From Spirosoma luteum DSM 19990 (GTDB lineage: Bacteria > Bacteroidota > Bacteroidia > Cytophagales > Spirosomataceae), in the NCBI RefSeq assembly GCF_000374065.1, contig NZ_KB893249.1, positions 1 through 47,602 on the forward strand: a DNA stretch of 47,602 nucleotides, read 5' to 3'. A program made the translations under genes and the position numbers. The notes under the pieces are model-generated. The model did not search any database. It was not told the origin of the DNA and saw only the letters and a program-made list of their open reading frames with translations. Positions 39,096-47,602 of the stretch are shown here, in pieces; position 1 is the stretch's first letter; every line of letters starts with the position of its first letter.

Positions 39096-42000
39096 TTAGA
39101 ACGAAGCATTGAGGTTAATACCAAAACGACGCGTTGAAGGCGCAGCACCCAGGTCAAAGCCCTGGATGTTCGAGTCGGAGAAGTTGGACAGAATCTCCGG
39201 GTCGAAATTCAAACCAGGTAACATATTCGGTGCGTAGAACCATAAGTTACGACCCGATGCCGACAGGCGCAGGCTGCCAAGCACTTTCGCATATTTTTGC
39301 AGGAATGCCTTTGGTACACTGTAGCCAAGGGTAACTTCCCGCAGGCGCACTACCGTAGCGTCGTAGATATTCACTTCGTCTGCTCCATAAGCACCGTAAC
39401 CATCGGTGAAGTGGTACTGGAAAGCGGTCATAGCGATGGTATTTTTGATGGGTTGACCATCATCACCTACCAGCGGCTTGTACGTAGCCGGATCACCCAG
39501 TACACCCGGTATTACCCGTACTCCTTCGCGATCTTCCGAATTTTTCAACTGACCACGCAACAGCAACGACGCGGCTGTGCTCGAAAACAAGCTTCCGCCC
39601 GCTTTGTAATCTACCAGCGCGCTCAGGGTAAAGTTTTTGAAGGTAAACGTATTGGTCCAGCCCAGGGTGAACTTTGTGTTGGGATCACCAATGATAGCTG
39701 AACTGGCCGCCCGGATGGGTAGTCCCGTGCTGGGGTTGATGAGTAGGTTGCCCTGTCCATCGCGCGCATTCACCGAACCAATGATCTGCCCGTATGGCAA
39801 TCCGTTCCGGAAAATAGTACCCAGGGACGAAAGTCCGGTTCCTCCAATAAAAATCTCTCCCCCCGGACCAGCATCTTCTACTTTTGACCGGATGCGCGTG
39901 TAGGCGGCAAATGATGTCCAGGTAAAGCCACTGGCTGTCCGGATGGGCACCAGGGTCAGGCCCAATTCCCACCCTTTGTTGGATATTTTACCGGCGTTGG
40001 TGATTTCAGTAGAAAAACCGCTCGTACGGGGTAATTCGCGCGTTACAATCAGATCGGTTGAAACCCGGTCGAAGTGGGCTACGTCAATACCAATCCGGTT
40101 ATTGAAAAACTGCAGCTCGGCTCCTAACTCTACCTCTGATGTAAATTCTGGCTTCAATCCAATGTTATTCAGCTGGCTGGGTAAATTGGCGGTCGAGATA
40201 GCCGTACCGTTGTAAAACGTACGACCCAGGTTGTAGGCGGTGAACACCTGATAGGGGTCAGCGTCTTTACCTACCATGGCATAGTTAGCCCGCAGCTTAC
40301 CAAAATTCAGGATGTTTTTGGGTATTTTCAGAAACTCCGTAAAGACCAGCGAACCGGCAACGGCTGGATAATAATAGCTGTTGTTGCTGGCTGGCAACGT
40401 CGAGGAATGGTCATTCCGAACAGACGCGGTCAGGAAGGCGAAGTTGTTGTAGCCCATTGTCAGTTCACCAAACACACCATACAAACGGCGGGTAAATTTA
40501 TAGTCACTGGCGTTTTGATTCAGCGTACCACCAATTGTCAGTACGTTCGGGTCAATGACGGGTGATCCACTAACGTTGGATTCCGTATAGCTACGCTGAT
40601 TGGGGTTAAAACCGACCAGCAACTTGGCATTGAAGCGTTCCGAAAAATCGTGCTGTACCGTAGCCAGGAACGTGAAGTCAACCTCGGTTCTGCTCAGGTC
40701 GGTGCGGGAAACCGTACCCAGGGGTAAAAATGAACCACCCGGGCGCAGCACGTTTTTGCGCGTTTCGGAGTAGGTATTCAAGCCTCCACGGGCCGTCAGG
40801 TTCAACCAGGGTGTTACGTCATACGTAAGGGTCATATTGCCATACACCCGGTTAACAGCAGAATTGTAGAGGTTGTATTTAGCCGTCCAGAGTGGGTTGT
40901 CCAGCGCCCGATAGAATACATTTGAGCCATCTACGGGGTTCTCGAACGGATAGCCATTCAGGTTATAGTTACGGGGTAGATAGAACAGGCGACTATAGAT
41001 AGAACCGGCAGAAGCCAGGCCACCATAGTCAGCGTAATACCCGGCACCCGACTGCGGGCTTTGCTGGTTGGTATTCGTATACGCCACGCTACCGGCTATG
41101 TTTACTTTATTGTTCAGGGTAGCATTACCCCCAAAGCTCAGGGTTGTACGGTCCGTAAATGAATTGGGGATGATCCCTTCGTTTTTAGTCCGGGAAACAG
41201 ACGCATTCAGTGAGGTTTTATCGCCCGTCGAATTAATCTGAATGCCATTTTCCATCACTCTACCCTGACGAAAAAACCCACCGATAACGTCGTATGGCTG
41301 GAGTGGCACGGCAATTCCCCGGCCGTTAGCCTGCAATAATTCCGGGAAAGCGTTTTGATAACGGGCCGCTCCGTACGGAACAGTCTGATCAACCAATGGA
41401 TGCGGAACTGTACCGGCCGGAAAATCGGGGTCTACTACTTTAGAGTACCGATCAAAACCCAGACCGGCATTTACGCGGTCAACTTCGGCCGGGAAAACCG
41501 TTCCCCAGTTGCCAATAAATCCTCCGCTGTAGGTCTGATTTGACCCCTGTGTGTACGTATCCTGGTAATTGGGAATCGAGGATACATTTTCGACAGAATA
41601 AGACGTATTGAAATTAATTTCCAATCCTTTGCGCGCCGATTTGCTACCCGATTTTGTCGTGATGACAATAACCCCGTTGGCAGCCCGTGAACCATAAAGG
41701 GCGGAGGCAGCCGCGCCTTTCAACACCGTCATAGCTTCAATATTGTTGGGATCGATATCATAGGCGCGGTTTGTGGCTACGGTGTTCTGGTTGTAACCCT
41801 GCGAAGCGTTCACGGAATTGTCGAAGGGAATGCCATCCACAACGAACAGCGGCTGGTTATTGCCCGTAAACGAGTTGTTACCCCGGATAGTGATACGGGT
41901 ACCGGCCCCCGGTGCGCCGTTACCGGCTGTGATGTTTACTCCTGGAACCTTACCGGCTAATGCCCGCAGTGGGTCAGGTTCTGAGCGTTGTTGAAGAAGA

Positions 42001-42389
42001 TCACCTTTTACATTGGAAACGGCATAGGCCAGCGCTTTTTTGTCGCGCTGCTGACCTAAGGCGGTTACTACTACTTCACCTAACTGCTTGGAATCATTAG
42101 CCAGCCCAACGTCGATTTTAGACTTATTGCCAATCTGAACTTCCTGCGTGGCTGAACCAACAAAACTGAACACCAATGTACCACCGTTGCCGGGAACACT
42201 GAGAGTGTAGCTCCCATCAGCATCGGAGTTGGCCCCTTTTGTGGTACCCTTTAGCAGAATGGAGGCCCCGGGAATTGGAGTACCATCTTCGGCGGCCGTT
42301 ACTTTACCCGTAATGGTTCGCTCCTGAGCCCATGCAGGGACCCAGAGTGAGCACGCAAGAAGCATACTCACCAGTAGAATTTTCCTCAT
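39096..42389 (-). CDS. SusC/RagA TonB-dependent outer-membrane transporter (locus a)
   Basis: 1097 residues. The signal is MRKILLVSMLLACSLWVPAW. The CarboxypepD-like domain (ITGKVTAAEDGTPIPGASIL) is followed by the plug: VVVTALGQQRDKKALAYAVS, LRALAGKVPGVNITAGNG, IRGNNSFTGNNQPLFVVDGI, VLKGAAASALYGSRAANGVI. It ends TRRFGINLNASF. Imports a nutrient with the SusD-like_2 partner 62 bp downstream. The first ~110 residues are close to those of the SusC at 31572. Expression probably starts from the promoter at 42430-42459, which overlaps a 12-bp palindrome. Confidence 0.95.
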   Translation of the reverse strand: MRKILLVSMLLACSLWVPAWAQERTITGKVTAAEDGTPIPGASILLKGTTKGANSDADGSYTLSVPGNGGTLVFSFVGSATQEVQIGNKSKIDVGLANDSKQLGEVVVTALGQQRDKKALAYAVSNVKGDLLQQRSEPDPLRALAGKVPGVNITAGNGAPGAGTRITIRGNNSFTGNNQPLFVVDGIPFDNSVNASQGYNQNTVATNRAYDIDPNNIEAMTVLKGAAASALYGSRAANGVIVITTKSGSKSARKGLEINFNTSYSVENVSSIPNYQDTYTQGSNQTYSGGFIGNWGTVFPAEVDRVNAGLGFDRYSKVVDPDFPAGTVPHPLVDQTVPYGAARYQNAFPELLQANGRGIAVPLQPYDVIGGFFRQGRVMENGIQINSTGDKTSLNASVSRTKNEGIIPNSFTDRTTLSFGGNATLNNKVNIAGSVAYTNTNQQSPQSGAGYYADYGGLASAGSIYSRLFYLPRNYNLNGYPFENPVDGSNVFYRALDNPLWTAKYNLYNSAVNRVYGNMTLTYDVTPWLNLTARGGLNTYSETRKNVLRPGGSFLPLGTVSRTDLSRTEVDFTFLATVQHDFSERFNAKLLVGFNPNQRSYTESNVSGSPVIDPNVLTIGGTLNQNASDYKFTRRLYGVFGELTMGYNNFAFLTASVRNDHSSTLPASNNSYYYPAVAGSLVFTEFLKIPKNILNFGKLRANYAMVGKDADPYQVFTAYNLGRTFYNGTAISTANLPSQLNNIGLKPEFTSEVELGAELQFFNNRIGIDVAHFDRVSTDLIVTRELPRTSGFSTEITNAGKISNKGWELGLTLVPIRTASGFTWTSFAAYTRIRSKVEDAGPGGEIFIGGTGLSSLGTIFRNGLPYGQIIGSVNARDGQGNLLINPSTGLPIRAASSAIIGDPNTKFTLGWTNTFTFKNFTLSALVDYKAGGSLFSSTAASLLLRGQLKNSEDREGVRVIPGVLGDPATYKPLVGDDGQPIKNTIAMTAFQYHFTDGYGAYGADEVNIYDATVVRLREVTLGYSVPKAFLQKYAKVLGSLRLSASGRNLWFYAPNMLPGLNFDPEILSNFSDSNIQGFDLGAAPSTRRFGINLNASF

Positions 42390-42429
42390 AATTTAGTTAA
42401 GATAAGTTAAGATAAGCGTGCATTTAATG

Positions 42430-42459
42430 CAAAATTAACAAAAGGCTTATACTTACCAA
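42430..42459 (-). promoter_or_regulatory. Consensus Bacteroidota promoter of SusC (locus a)
   Basis: On the minus strand TTG (42457-42459) and TAATTTTG (42430-42437) are separated by exactly 19 bases, a full match to TTG-N19/21-TAnnTTTG. It lies 40 bases upstream of the start codon. Confidence 0.78.
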
Positions 42460-42469
42460 GTATAAGCCT
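42443..42469. promoter_or_regulatory. 12-bp palindrome overlapping the -33 box of SusC (locus a)
   Basis: AGGCTTATACTT (42443-42454) and AAGTATAAGCCT (42458-42469) are perfect complements with a 3-base centre (ACC). The -33 TTG lies at the centre and the first bases of the right arm. This is where a dimeric repressor would compete with the sigma factor. On the minus strand TTTTGTT follows, so a terminator-like hairpin is an alternative. Confidence 0.55.
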
Positions 42470-42711
42470 ATCTAATTTGATAACATCTATATTATTCGCA
42501 ACTATAACCAATTCGTAGAATATTATTCGGTATTGAATTATTTATCGATTTAATTATACTTACTTCCCAGGCGAAAGTACTATCCGTAAAAATACTTAAT
42601 TCTTTTTCTGATTAATATGACTAATTTGGGAAGACGGGACGTATATACGTCGGTGAAATAGGTTCGTATTTCCCGAAGGTGTGGTTGCAATACCAAAGTC
42701 AACGTTTCCAT

Positions 42712-42749
42712 AAAAAACGCCCGCCCGGCTTTTCAGCCGGGCGGGCGTT
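42712..42749 (-). terminator. Intrinsic terminator of the patatin-like gene
   Basis: 15-bp GC-rich stem AACGCCCGCCCGGCT / AGCCGGGCGGGCGTT with a TTTC loop, followed on the minus strand by a T-run. It lies 31 bases after the patatin stop (42781). Confidence 0.93.
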
Positions 42750-42780
42750 CGTTCTCACAATCCCTGCGTTATACTACGGC

Positions 42781-43557
42781 TCATTGCTCAGCCGCGGCCG
42801 TGTCGAGTGCTTTCTCAATGTCGGCCGCCATAGACCGGGTGTACTGGTAACCAATCCTAAACAGTTCCCGCGCTTTACTGATGTCGGTAGTGCTGTATTG
42901 GGCCAGCGGGGGCGGCTCAATGAGTACCTGACAGCGGGAAAACCGCTCTTTAGTTTTGCTCTGCACGGCGAGCACCAGGCTTCGCTCAATAACCCCGCGC
43001 ATAGACTTAATCGGCTTTCGGGGACCCAGTACGTTACAGTGAGAACCAATCAGAAAATCGACTTTATGCTCAATAACATCAACGGGCAAATTATTCAGGA
43101 CGCCCCCATCCACAAACTGACGCTTGTTGATAAGCATAGGCTCAAAAACACCCGGCAGGCAACACGATGCCAGCACGGGCCGGATCAGTTCGCCCTGGTC
43201 AAAAATGGTTAGCTCGCCTTCGTTCAATGCCACCGCTACCACATGTAGTGGAATCTGCAAACCTTCGAACGAATCGTGCGGAATGTATTTTCGGTATAAA
43301 TCGACGATCGTGTCCAGTCGGAATAGCCCCATACGGTTCCAGGCAGGCCGCAAATGCCGCACAAAGGAAGAAGACTCAATAATTTTCAGGCTTTCGTCGG
43401 GCGTATAGCCCTGTGCCAGCAGAGCACCTGTAATAGCCCCGGCACTGGTTCCGGCTATCTGATCGAAGTGGATATCCATTTCCCTGAGAGCTTTGATAAC
43501 ACCCAGATGGGCAATCCCCCGCGCTCCGCCCCCCGATAATGCTAACCCTATTTTCAT
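42781..43557 (-). CDS. Patatin-like phospholipase
   Basis: 258 residues. The oxyanion loop LALSGGGARGIAHLGVIKAL is at the N-terminus, the nucleophile motif GTSAGA near residue 40, and the catalytic Asp in VDGGVLNNLPVDV near residue 150. This is the complete Ser-Asp dyad arrangement of bacterial patatins (RssA/YlbK-like). It has no signal peptide, so it is likely cytoplasmic or membrane-associated. It hydrolyses acyl chains of lipids; the exact substrate is not known. It stands alone, closed by a strong terminator. Confidence 0.93.
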   Translation of the reverse strand: MKIGLALSGGGARGIAHLGVIKALREMDIHFDQIAGTSAGAITGALLAQGYTPDESLKIIESSSFVRHLRPAWNRMGLFRLDTIVDLYRKYIPHDSFEGLQIPLHVVAVALNEGELTIFDQGELIRPVLASCCLPGVFEPMLINKRQFVDGGVLNNLPVDVIEHKVDFLIGSHCNVLGPRKPIKSMRGVIERSLVLAVQSKTKERFSRCQVLIEPPPLAQYSTTDISKARELFRIGYQYTRSMAADIEKALDTAAAEQ

Positions 43558-43626
43558 AAACTTCTCGTTATTGGTCAGATAACGGAAGGTATGATTTTTT
43601 GGTTTGTAAATAGTTGCCCGGCTTTT

Positions 43627-44463
43627 CTACAGTAGCTCCGTCAGCTTACCCGTTTCGCTAAGCCGAACGCCTTTCTCGGTCATTTCAACAGTGGCGGCTT
43701 CGGTGACAGGGTCATGTTCAAACACTAATATCCAATTCTCCGCAGCCGCCCGTTGCAACAGGCTCGTTTTTTCATCCATCGTCAGCAGTGGCCGAACGTC
43801 ATAACTCATGACATAGGGCAGCGGTACGTGCGCTAACGACGGAATCAGATCGGCCAGGTAAGCCACTATCCGACCATTGATACGGAAAAGCGGCAAAGCC
43901 ATTTTTTCGGTGTGGCCATCCACGTAATGCAAGTCAACATCAGTATAGGGAAACGAATGCTCAGTTAAAAACTGCAACTGACCACTTTCCTGTAGGGGAA
44001 GTATGTTTTCTTTCAAAAACGACGCCTTTTCCCGTGGATTTGGATTGGTTGCCCACTGCCAGTGTTCCGGATGCACCCAATGAGTGGCATTCGAAAAAAC
44101 GGGAGCCAGTAGGTCGCCCGACCGCTGAACGGCTCCGCCCACGTGGTCAAAATGCAGGTGCGTCAGCAACACATCGGTCACGTCGGTTTCGGTATAGCCT
44201 GCTTTACGAATGGAACTTAGCAACGTCGAATCGCCGTGCAGATCGTAATGCCCGAAGAATTTGGCGTCCTGTTTGGTACCAATGCCGGTATCTACAACTA
44301 ATAACCGATTCCCCTGCTCGTATAGTAAACACCGCATGGCCCAGGTGCAGCGGTTCTGCTCATCGGCAGGGTTGAGCCTATGCCAGAGGGGTTTAGGCAC
44401 AACGCCGAACATGGCTCCGCCATCGAGTTTAAAGAAGCCGGTATCAAGGGTTTGTAAAGACAT
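43627..44463 (-). CDS. MBL-fold metallohydrolase
   Basis: 278 residues from the ATG at 44461-44463 (MSLQTLDTGFFKLDGGAMFG); a longer frame to 44505 adds unconserved residues. The metallo-beta-lactamase motif THLHFDHVGG lies near residue 100 with later ligands probably in HYVDGHTEKMALP and in the FEHDP region near the end. The N-terminus (FGVVPKPLWHRLNPADEQNR) resembles the MBL proteins of the quorum-quenching lactonase/AHL-like group found in Bacteroidota, but lactonase activity is only a possibility. No signal peptide. Lies 54 bp downstream of the TonB receptor gene on the same strand. Confidence 0.85.
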   Translation of the reverse strand: MSLQTLDTGFFKLDGGAMFGVVPKPLWHRLNPADEQNRCTWAMRCLLYEQGNRLLVVDTGIGTKQDAKFFGHYDLHGDSTLLSSIRKAGYTETDVTDVLLTHLHFDHVGGAVQRSGDLLAPVFSNATHWVHPEHWQWATNPNPREKASFLKENILPLQESGQLQFLTEHSFPYTDVDLHYVDGHTEKMALPLFRINGRIVAYLADLIPSLAHVPLPYVMSYDVRPLLTMDEKTSLLQRAAAENWILVFEHDPVTEAATVEMTEKGVRLSETGKLTELL

Positions 44464-44517
44464 AATCGAGTTTTTTGGCAAGTTAGTTTTTTCTCCCATT
44501 GCCAAAAACCGCGGTAG

Positions 44518-46968
44518 TCAGAAGTTGACGCGGTAGTAAAACACGGGCAGAAACCCCAGCTGGTATTCCTGCTTCACGAAGGTACCATCGGGCTGGGGTG
44601 CATAACTCAGTGACAGCAGGTTTTTAATGCCCAACACATTGACCAGATCGACGGCTATGGTGTGCGTCAGGTTCGTCCGGTTGATTTTGTAGTCCAGCTT
44701 AACATCAAACCGGCGATAAGGGGCAAACTGGAGCGAGTTGCGCGTGGCACTGGCAAACACAATTTCCTGATTTCGACGCGATGCTTCTTCATCTACCGGG
44801 CCATACCATCGCCCGCCCGTTGCGGTAAACTTAGCCCCCAGGCTAAGGCTGGAACGCCGAAAGGGTATTTCTTTGGCAAACAACGCATTGAACGCGTACC
44901 TCCCGTTAAAATCCGTATTCCGCCAGATGTCATCCGAGCCTTTGTATCTGGCATCGAACAGAGAGCTGGTAACCAGGAAGTAGTAGTTGTCGCTAAAGAA
45001 TTTTTCCAGCGTCAGTTCCACCCCGTAGTTTCGTCCCACCCCCATGTTCACCAGCGGACCCGGAAAGATTCGGGAGAAAGCCGCCCCAGTGTTCAGCATG
45101 GAAAATGACGACTGCACCCGCTCGACGGGTACCTGGAACAGATGCTGGTAGTAGGCTTCCAACAGCAGGCGCAGGTTTCGTCCCAGCAGCCGGTTGTACC
45201 CAGCCACATAATGCCAGCTTTTGGTCAGGCCCACGTTTTTATTTTCGGCTATCAATGGACTGGGGAAGGTGGAGGAAATCAGGTTTGGCGTTTTATAGAA
45301 GTAGGTATAGGTGGGCTGCATCTGGCTGTGTAAACCAACGGCTACACTTAGCTTCTGCCGGTTTGGCAAGTCATAGCTGAGTCCCAGCCGGGGTTCAACC
45401 GGCGAAAGGCTATTCGCGTTCAGCGTTAAAATGAGCGCATTCAGGCCGACAGTCAGGGTCAGATTCTCCGTCAGGCGGGTGCGGTAGCTCACGTAGGGCT
45501 GGAGTAACGCAAAAACGTCGTTGGCATTCCAGCGGCTTTGCCAGCGTGTGAACCGGGTAGAGGCAGGTGGCTCGAATGTTCGCACACTATCGAAGGCTGT
45601 GAAGTGAAAAACATCGGCATTGAGGCCCACTTTGAGCGTACTGCGCGACCCAATCTTATGATTGACGAAGGAGGAAAGTGTATACCGTAGCTCCTGAAAC
45701 CGGTAATCCAGAATCGGGCGCAGCGAATCAATGACAAACCGGCTATTCTGTACCAATGGGTTACCGATATTATCTTTCCGAAGAAACAGATAATTATGAT
45801 TTGCATCCTGCACATTCCCCGAAAGGGCCAGCGTCGTTTTCCAGAACGTTTGCTTGCTGACCGGGCGCGTGTAGGTTAGTCCGGCTACGCCCATGCGTGA
45901 GGTGTAATACTGGTCGCGGTCATTCTGGCCGAATATATTTCGGTCGTCGGCTTTTTGCTGACTAACCAGAATATCCACCGTACTTGTACCGCCCAGCGCC
46001 CACAAAGACACACTCCCCGCCGAGGTACCCGAACGTGTTTTGAGGGGAAAGTTCAGCCGAAAAAAGCCATCCTGATACGAGGGAACCGCCTGGGTGCCAA
46101 TGTCCAGCCCAAGTTTACTGAACAGCCCCAGGTTAGCGTAGCGATAGGAAACCATGTACGATGAGCCGGATTTTCGGGAAAGGGGTCCCTCCACCATCGC
46201 TTCCGTACCCAGAAAACCGAACTGGATGGTTTTCTCGTGCCGTTCGTTGTTGCCGTTGCGGAGTTTCAGATCGAATACACCCGCAACGGTGTTGCCAAAC
46301 TCGGCGGGGAAAGCACCCGTAAAGAAATCGGAGTTGGCCAAGTATCGGTTGTTGATGATACTGACCGGCCCACCGGACGTACCGGCAATGGCAAAGTGAT
46401 TCGGGTTCGGTATACTTACGCCCTCCAGCCGCCAGAGAACCCCCTGGGGCGAATTTCCCCGAATAACAATGTCATTGCGGGAGTCGTCGGCCCCCTGCAC
46501 CCCGGCAAAGTTAGACGCCATGCGGGCGGGTTCGCCCCGACTACCGGCGTAGCGGTCAGCTTCGTCGACGGTAAACTGTCGCGCCGACACAACCGCCATG
46601 TCATTCCGTGCTTCGCCCGTTCGCTGTGCCCTGACTGTTACGGCCGCCAACTGCTGCATGCTCTCTTCCAGTTCAACATCCAGGATCGTTTCCCGACCGG
46701 CGTCAACAATGATGTTATTGAGCAATACCTCTTTATAACCCACCAGTGTAACGCGCACCGTCCGCCGACCCACGGGGACGCCAGCAATCCGATAGCTCCC
46801 CGACGTATCGGTTAGACTGCCCATTTTTACATCAACCACCTGCACCGTAGCCCCAACCAGCGGATATTTCGACTCTTTGTCTACTACCCGCCCCCGGAGC
46901 ATTTGCGTCAGCTGAGCGTGGCCGAATAACGGTATACATAAACTAAGTAACAGGAGACGTATAAACAT
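44518..46968 (-). CDS. TonB-dependent receptor with carboxypeptidase-regulatory-like domain
   Basis: 816 residues. Signal MFIRLLLLSLCIPLFGHAQ, a CarboxypepD_reg-like domain (LRGRVVDKESKYPLVGATVQ ... GSYRIAGVP), then the TonB plug (ARMASNFAGVQGADDSRNDI, VIRGNSPQGVLWRLEGVSIP, NPNHFAIAGTSGG) and a barrel ending LGFLPVFYYRVNF. It lacks the long SusC-type insertions and has no SusD partner, so it is a classical-size receptor for an iron complex, peptide or other ligand. The upstream barrel gene ends 15 bp before its start, so the two are probably one transcript. Confidence 0.93.
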   Translation of the reverse strand: MFIRLLLLSLCIPLFGHAQLTQMLRGRVVDKESKYPLVGATVQVVDVKMGSLTDTSGSYRIAGVPVGRRTVRVTLVGYKEVLLNNIIVDAGRETILDVELEESMQQLAAVTVRAQRTGEARNDMAVVSARQFTVDEADRYAGSRGEPARMASNFAGVQGADDSRNDIVIRGNSPQGVLWRLEGVSIPNPNHFAIAGTSGGPVSIINNRYLANSDFFTGAFPAEFGNTVAGVFDLKLRNGNNERHEKTIQFGFLGTEAMVEGPLSRKSGSSYMVSYRYANLGLFSKLGLDIGTQAVPSYQDGFFRLNFPLKTRSGTSAGSVSLWALGGTSTVDILVSQQKADDRNIFGQNDRDQYYTSRMGVAGLTYTRPVSKQTFWKTTLALSGNVQDANHNYLFLRKDNIGNPLVQNSRFVIDSLRPILDYRFQELRYTLSSFVNHKIGSRSTLKVGLNADVFHFTAFDSVRTFEPPASTRFTRWQSRWNANDVFALLQPYVSYRTRLTENLTLTVGLNALILTLNANSLSPVEPRLGLSYDLPNRQKLSVAVGLHSQMQPTYTYFYKTPNLISSTFPSPLIAENKNVGLTKSWHYVAGYNRLLGRNLRLLLEAYYQHLFQVPVERVQSSFSMLNTGAAFSRIFPGPLVNMGVGRNYGVELTLEKFFSDNYYFLVTSSLFDARYKGSDDIWRNTDFNGRYAFNALFAKEIPFRRSSLSLGAKFTATGGRWYGPVDEEASRRNQEIVFASATRNSLQFAPYRRFDVKLDYKINRTNLTHTIAVDLVNVLGIKNLLSLSYAPQPDGTFVKQEYQLGFLPVFYYRVNF

Positions 46969-46983
46969 AGCTATTCCTTTAAT

Positions 46984-47602
46984 TCACAGGATCTTAAGGC
47001 CAAATTGTAGTCCAACGTTAAGTTGTATAAGGGAAAGGTCAATTTTTGAGAACTTAAGTGTCGTTACCGTAGTGGGGGTGGTGCTATACACATAGGCTTC
47101 TTTTTCATAATCCTGCGTAGCTGCGGGTAATCCTGCCCGAATGTCCGTTTTGATAGCCAATAACCAGGTCCGGCGATCAAAAAAACGAAACTGACTGCTC
47201 ACATGCAGACCGGGTCGCATTTGACTGTGTTGGCCTGACTGTCCACGTAGCTCGTAGTCCTGAAATAGTAGTAAAGCGGGCCCTACACTGTTGACAAATC
47301 GTCCATTTCGAGAATACCAAGCCCATCGAATTGAGGTATAAAAAACTCTGCTTCTCAAATTGAGATAATTTCCGTCAGGTTTGCGACCCCTAATCTCCGC
47401 ATTTTGTGGCGACCCAAAACCAAGCTGATAACCATAGCGCTTTGTTTGGCGATAACCTGCTTCAATGTCAAAGGATGCATAGCGACGTATGGCGGGATAG
47501 TCAGCAGGACCACCACAAAATATCAAAACACAGCCATATGACGTACTGGAAGCCCAACCTCTGGCGTCCATTTTCTGCTTAATATCCGTAGCTGGTCCAA
47601 AA
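46984..47602 (-). CDS. Outer-membrane beta-barrel protein, N-terminus beyond window edge
   Basis: The minus-strand frame is open to the window edge: upstream of the ATG at 47571 it reads FGPATDIKQK without a stop, so the real start is probably outside and the ATG is internal. The visible ~205 residues are strand-rich: FDIEAGYRQTKRYGYQLGFG, FYTSIRWAWYSRNG, GPALLLFQDYELRG, LLAIKTDIRAGLPA, and a C-terminal LIQLNVGLQFGLKIL. This pattern fits a small outer-membrane barrel of Bacteroidota. It is 15 bp upstream of the TonB receptor and likely cotranscribed, perhaps as its partner. Function unknown. Confidence 0.7.
   Translation of the reverse strand, partial: FGPATDIKQKMDARGWASSTSYGCVLIFCGGPADYPAIRRYASFDIEAGYRQTKRYGYQLGFGSPQNAEIRGRKPDGNYLNLRSRVFYTSIRWAWYSRNGRFVNSVGPALLLFQDYELRGQSGQHSQMRPGLHVSSQFRFFDRRTWLLAIKTDIRAGLPAATQDYEKEAYVYSTTPTTVTTLKFSKIDLSLIQLNVGLQFGLKIL

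Larger units (their letters stand above)
42390..42780. other. Intergenic region upstream of SusC (locus a)
   Basis: 391 bases with no gene. From left to right it holds a consensus promoter and palindrome for the SusC gene (42430-42469), an AT-rich stretch to about 42660 in which I see nothing definite, and the terminator of the patatin-like gene (42712-42749). Confidence 0.65.

Noticed and set aside
1..47602. CRISPR arrays, tRNA and rRNA genes
   Set aside because: No regularly spaced direct repeats, tRNA cloverleaf with intact T-arm, or rRNA segments were seen by eye; this is not an exhaustive scan.

Overview
The window comes from a chromosome of a Gram-negative Bacteroidota bacterium, most likely a Cytophagales member related to Spirosoma. 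This is inferred from gene content and style, not from a database match. It holds three complete SusC/SusD pairs, a type IX secretion C-terminal sorting domain, many Bacteroidota-type lipoproteins and outer-membrane barrels. Start codons mostly lack Shine-Dalgarno sequences, and several promoters fit the Bacteroidota pattern TTG-N19/20-TAnnTTTG.

Region 1 (1-5300): the 3' end of an IS5-type transposase abuts the stop codon of an alpha/beta hydrolase. Then come an M15-like peptidase with an EF-hand loop, RadA, an outer-membrane barrel protein closed by a perfect 25-bp bidirectional terminator, and two stand-alone LytTR DNA-binding proteins. The first LytTR gene has a leader with nested inverted repeats.

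Region 2 (5300-19650) is mostly housekeeping: pheS, xseA-xseB, a DUF937/OmpA-like envelope protein, a LolA-like periplasmic protein, a nucleoside-type MFS transporter, a small gene plus nucleotidyltransferase cassette, exonuclease III, a DUF29 protein, rluE, radC, rpsT, a Dabb protein, a zinc phospholipase C-like protein, mgtE and rsmA. Two intergenic regions carry the same GAGTGAAAGA-type hairpin repeat, one of which encodes the last residues of RsmA.

Region 3 (19650-21310) is an accessory scar: an unrecognised gene, a decayed fragment of a T9SS sorting domain, and an antitoxin/RelE-like pair whose toxin frame is broken by one extra base.

Region 4 (21310-42400) is a run of minus-strand outer-membrane nutrient-uptake loci. 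In transcription order they are: (a) SusC-SusD-lipoprotein with a hairpin in each gap, followed by a cytochrome c/copper monooxygenase-like fusion; (b) SusC-SusD; (c) SusC-SusD-two lipoproteins-secreted M43 metalloprotease, which looks like a protein or peptide acquisition operon. No glycoside hydrolases or local sigma/anti-sigma regulators are present.

Region 5 (42400-47602): a patatin-like lipase, an MBL-fold hydrolase, and a TonB-dependent receptor directly downstream of an outer-membrane protein gene that runs off the window edge.
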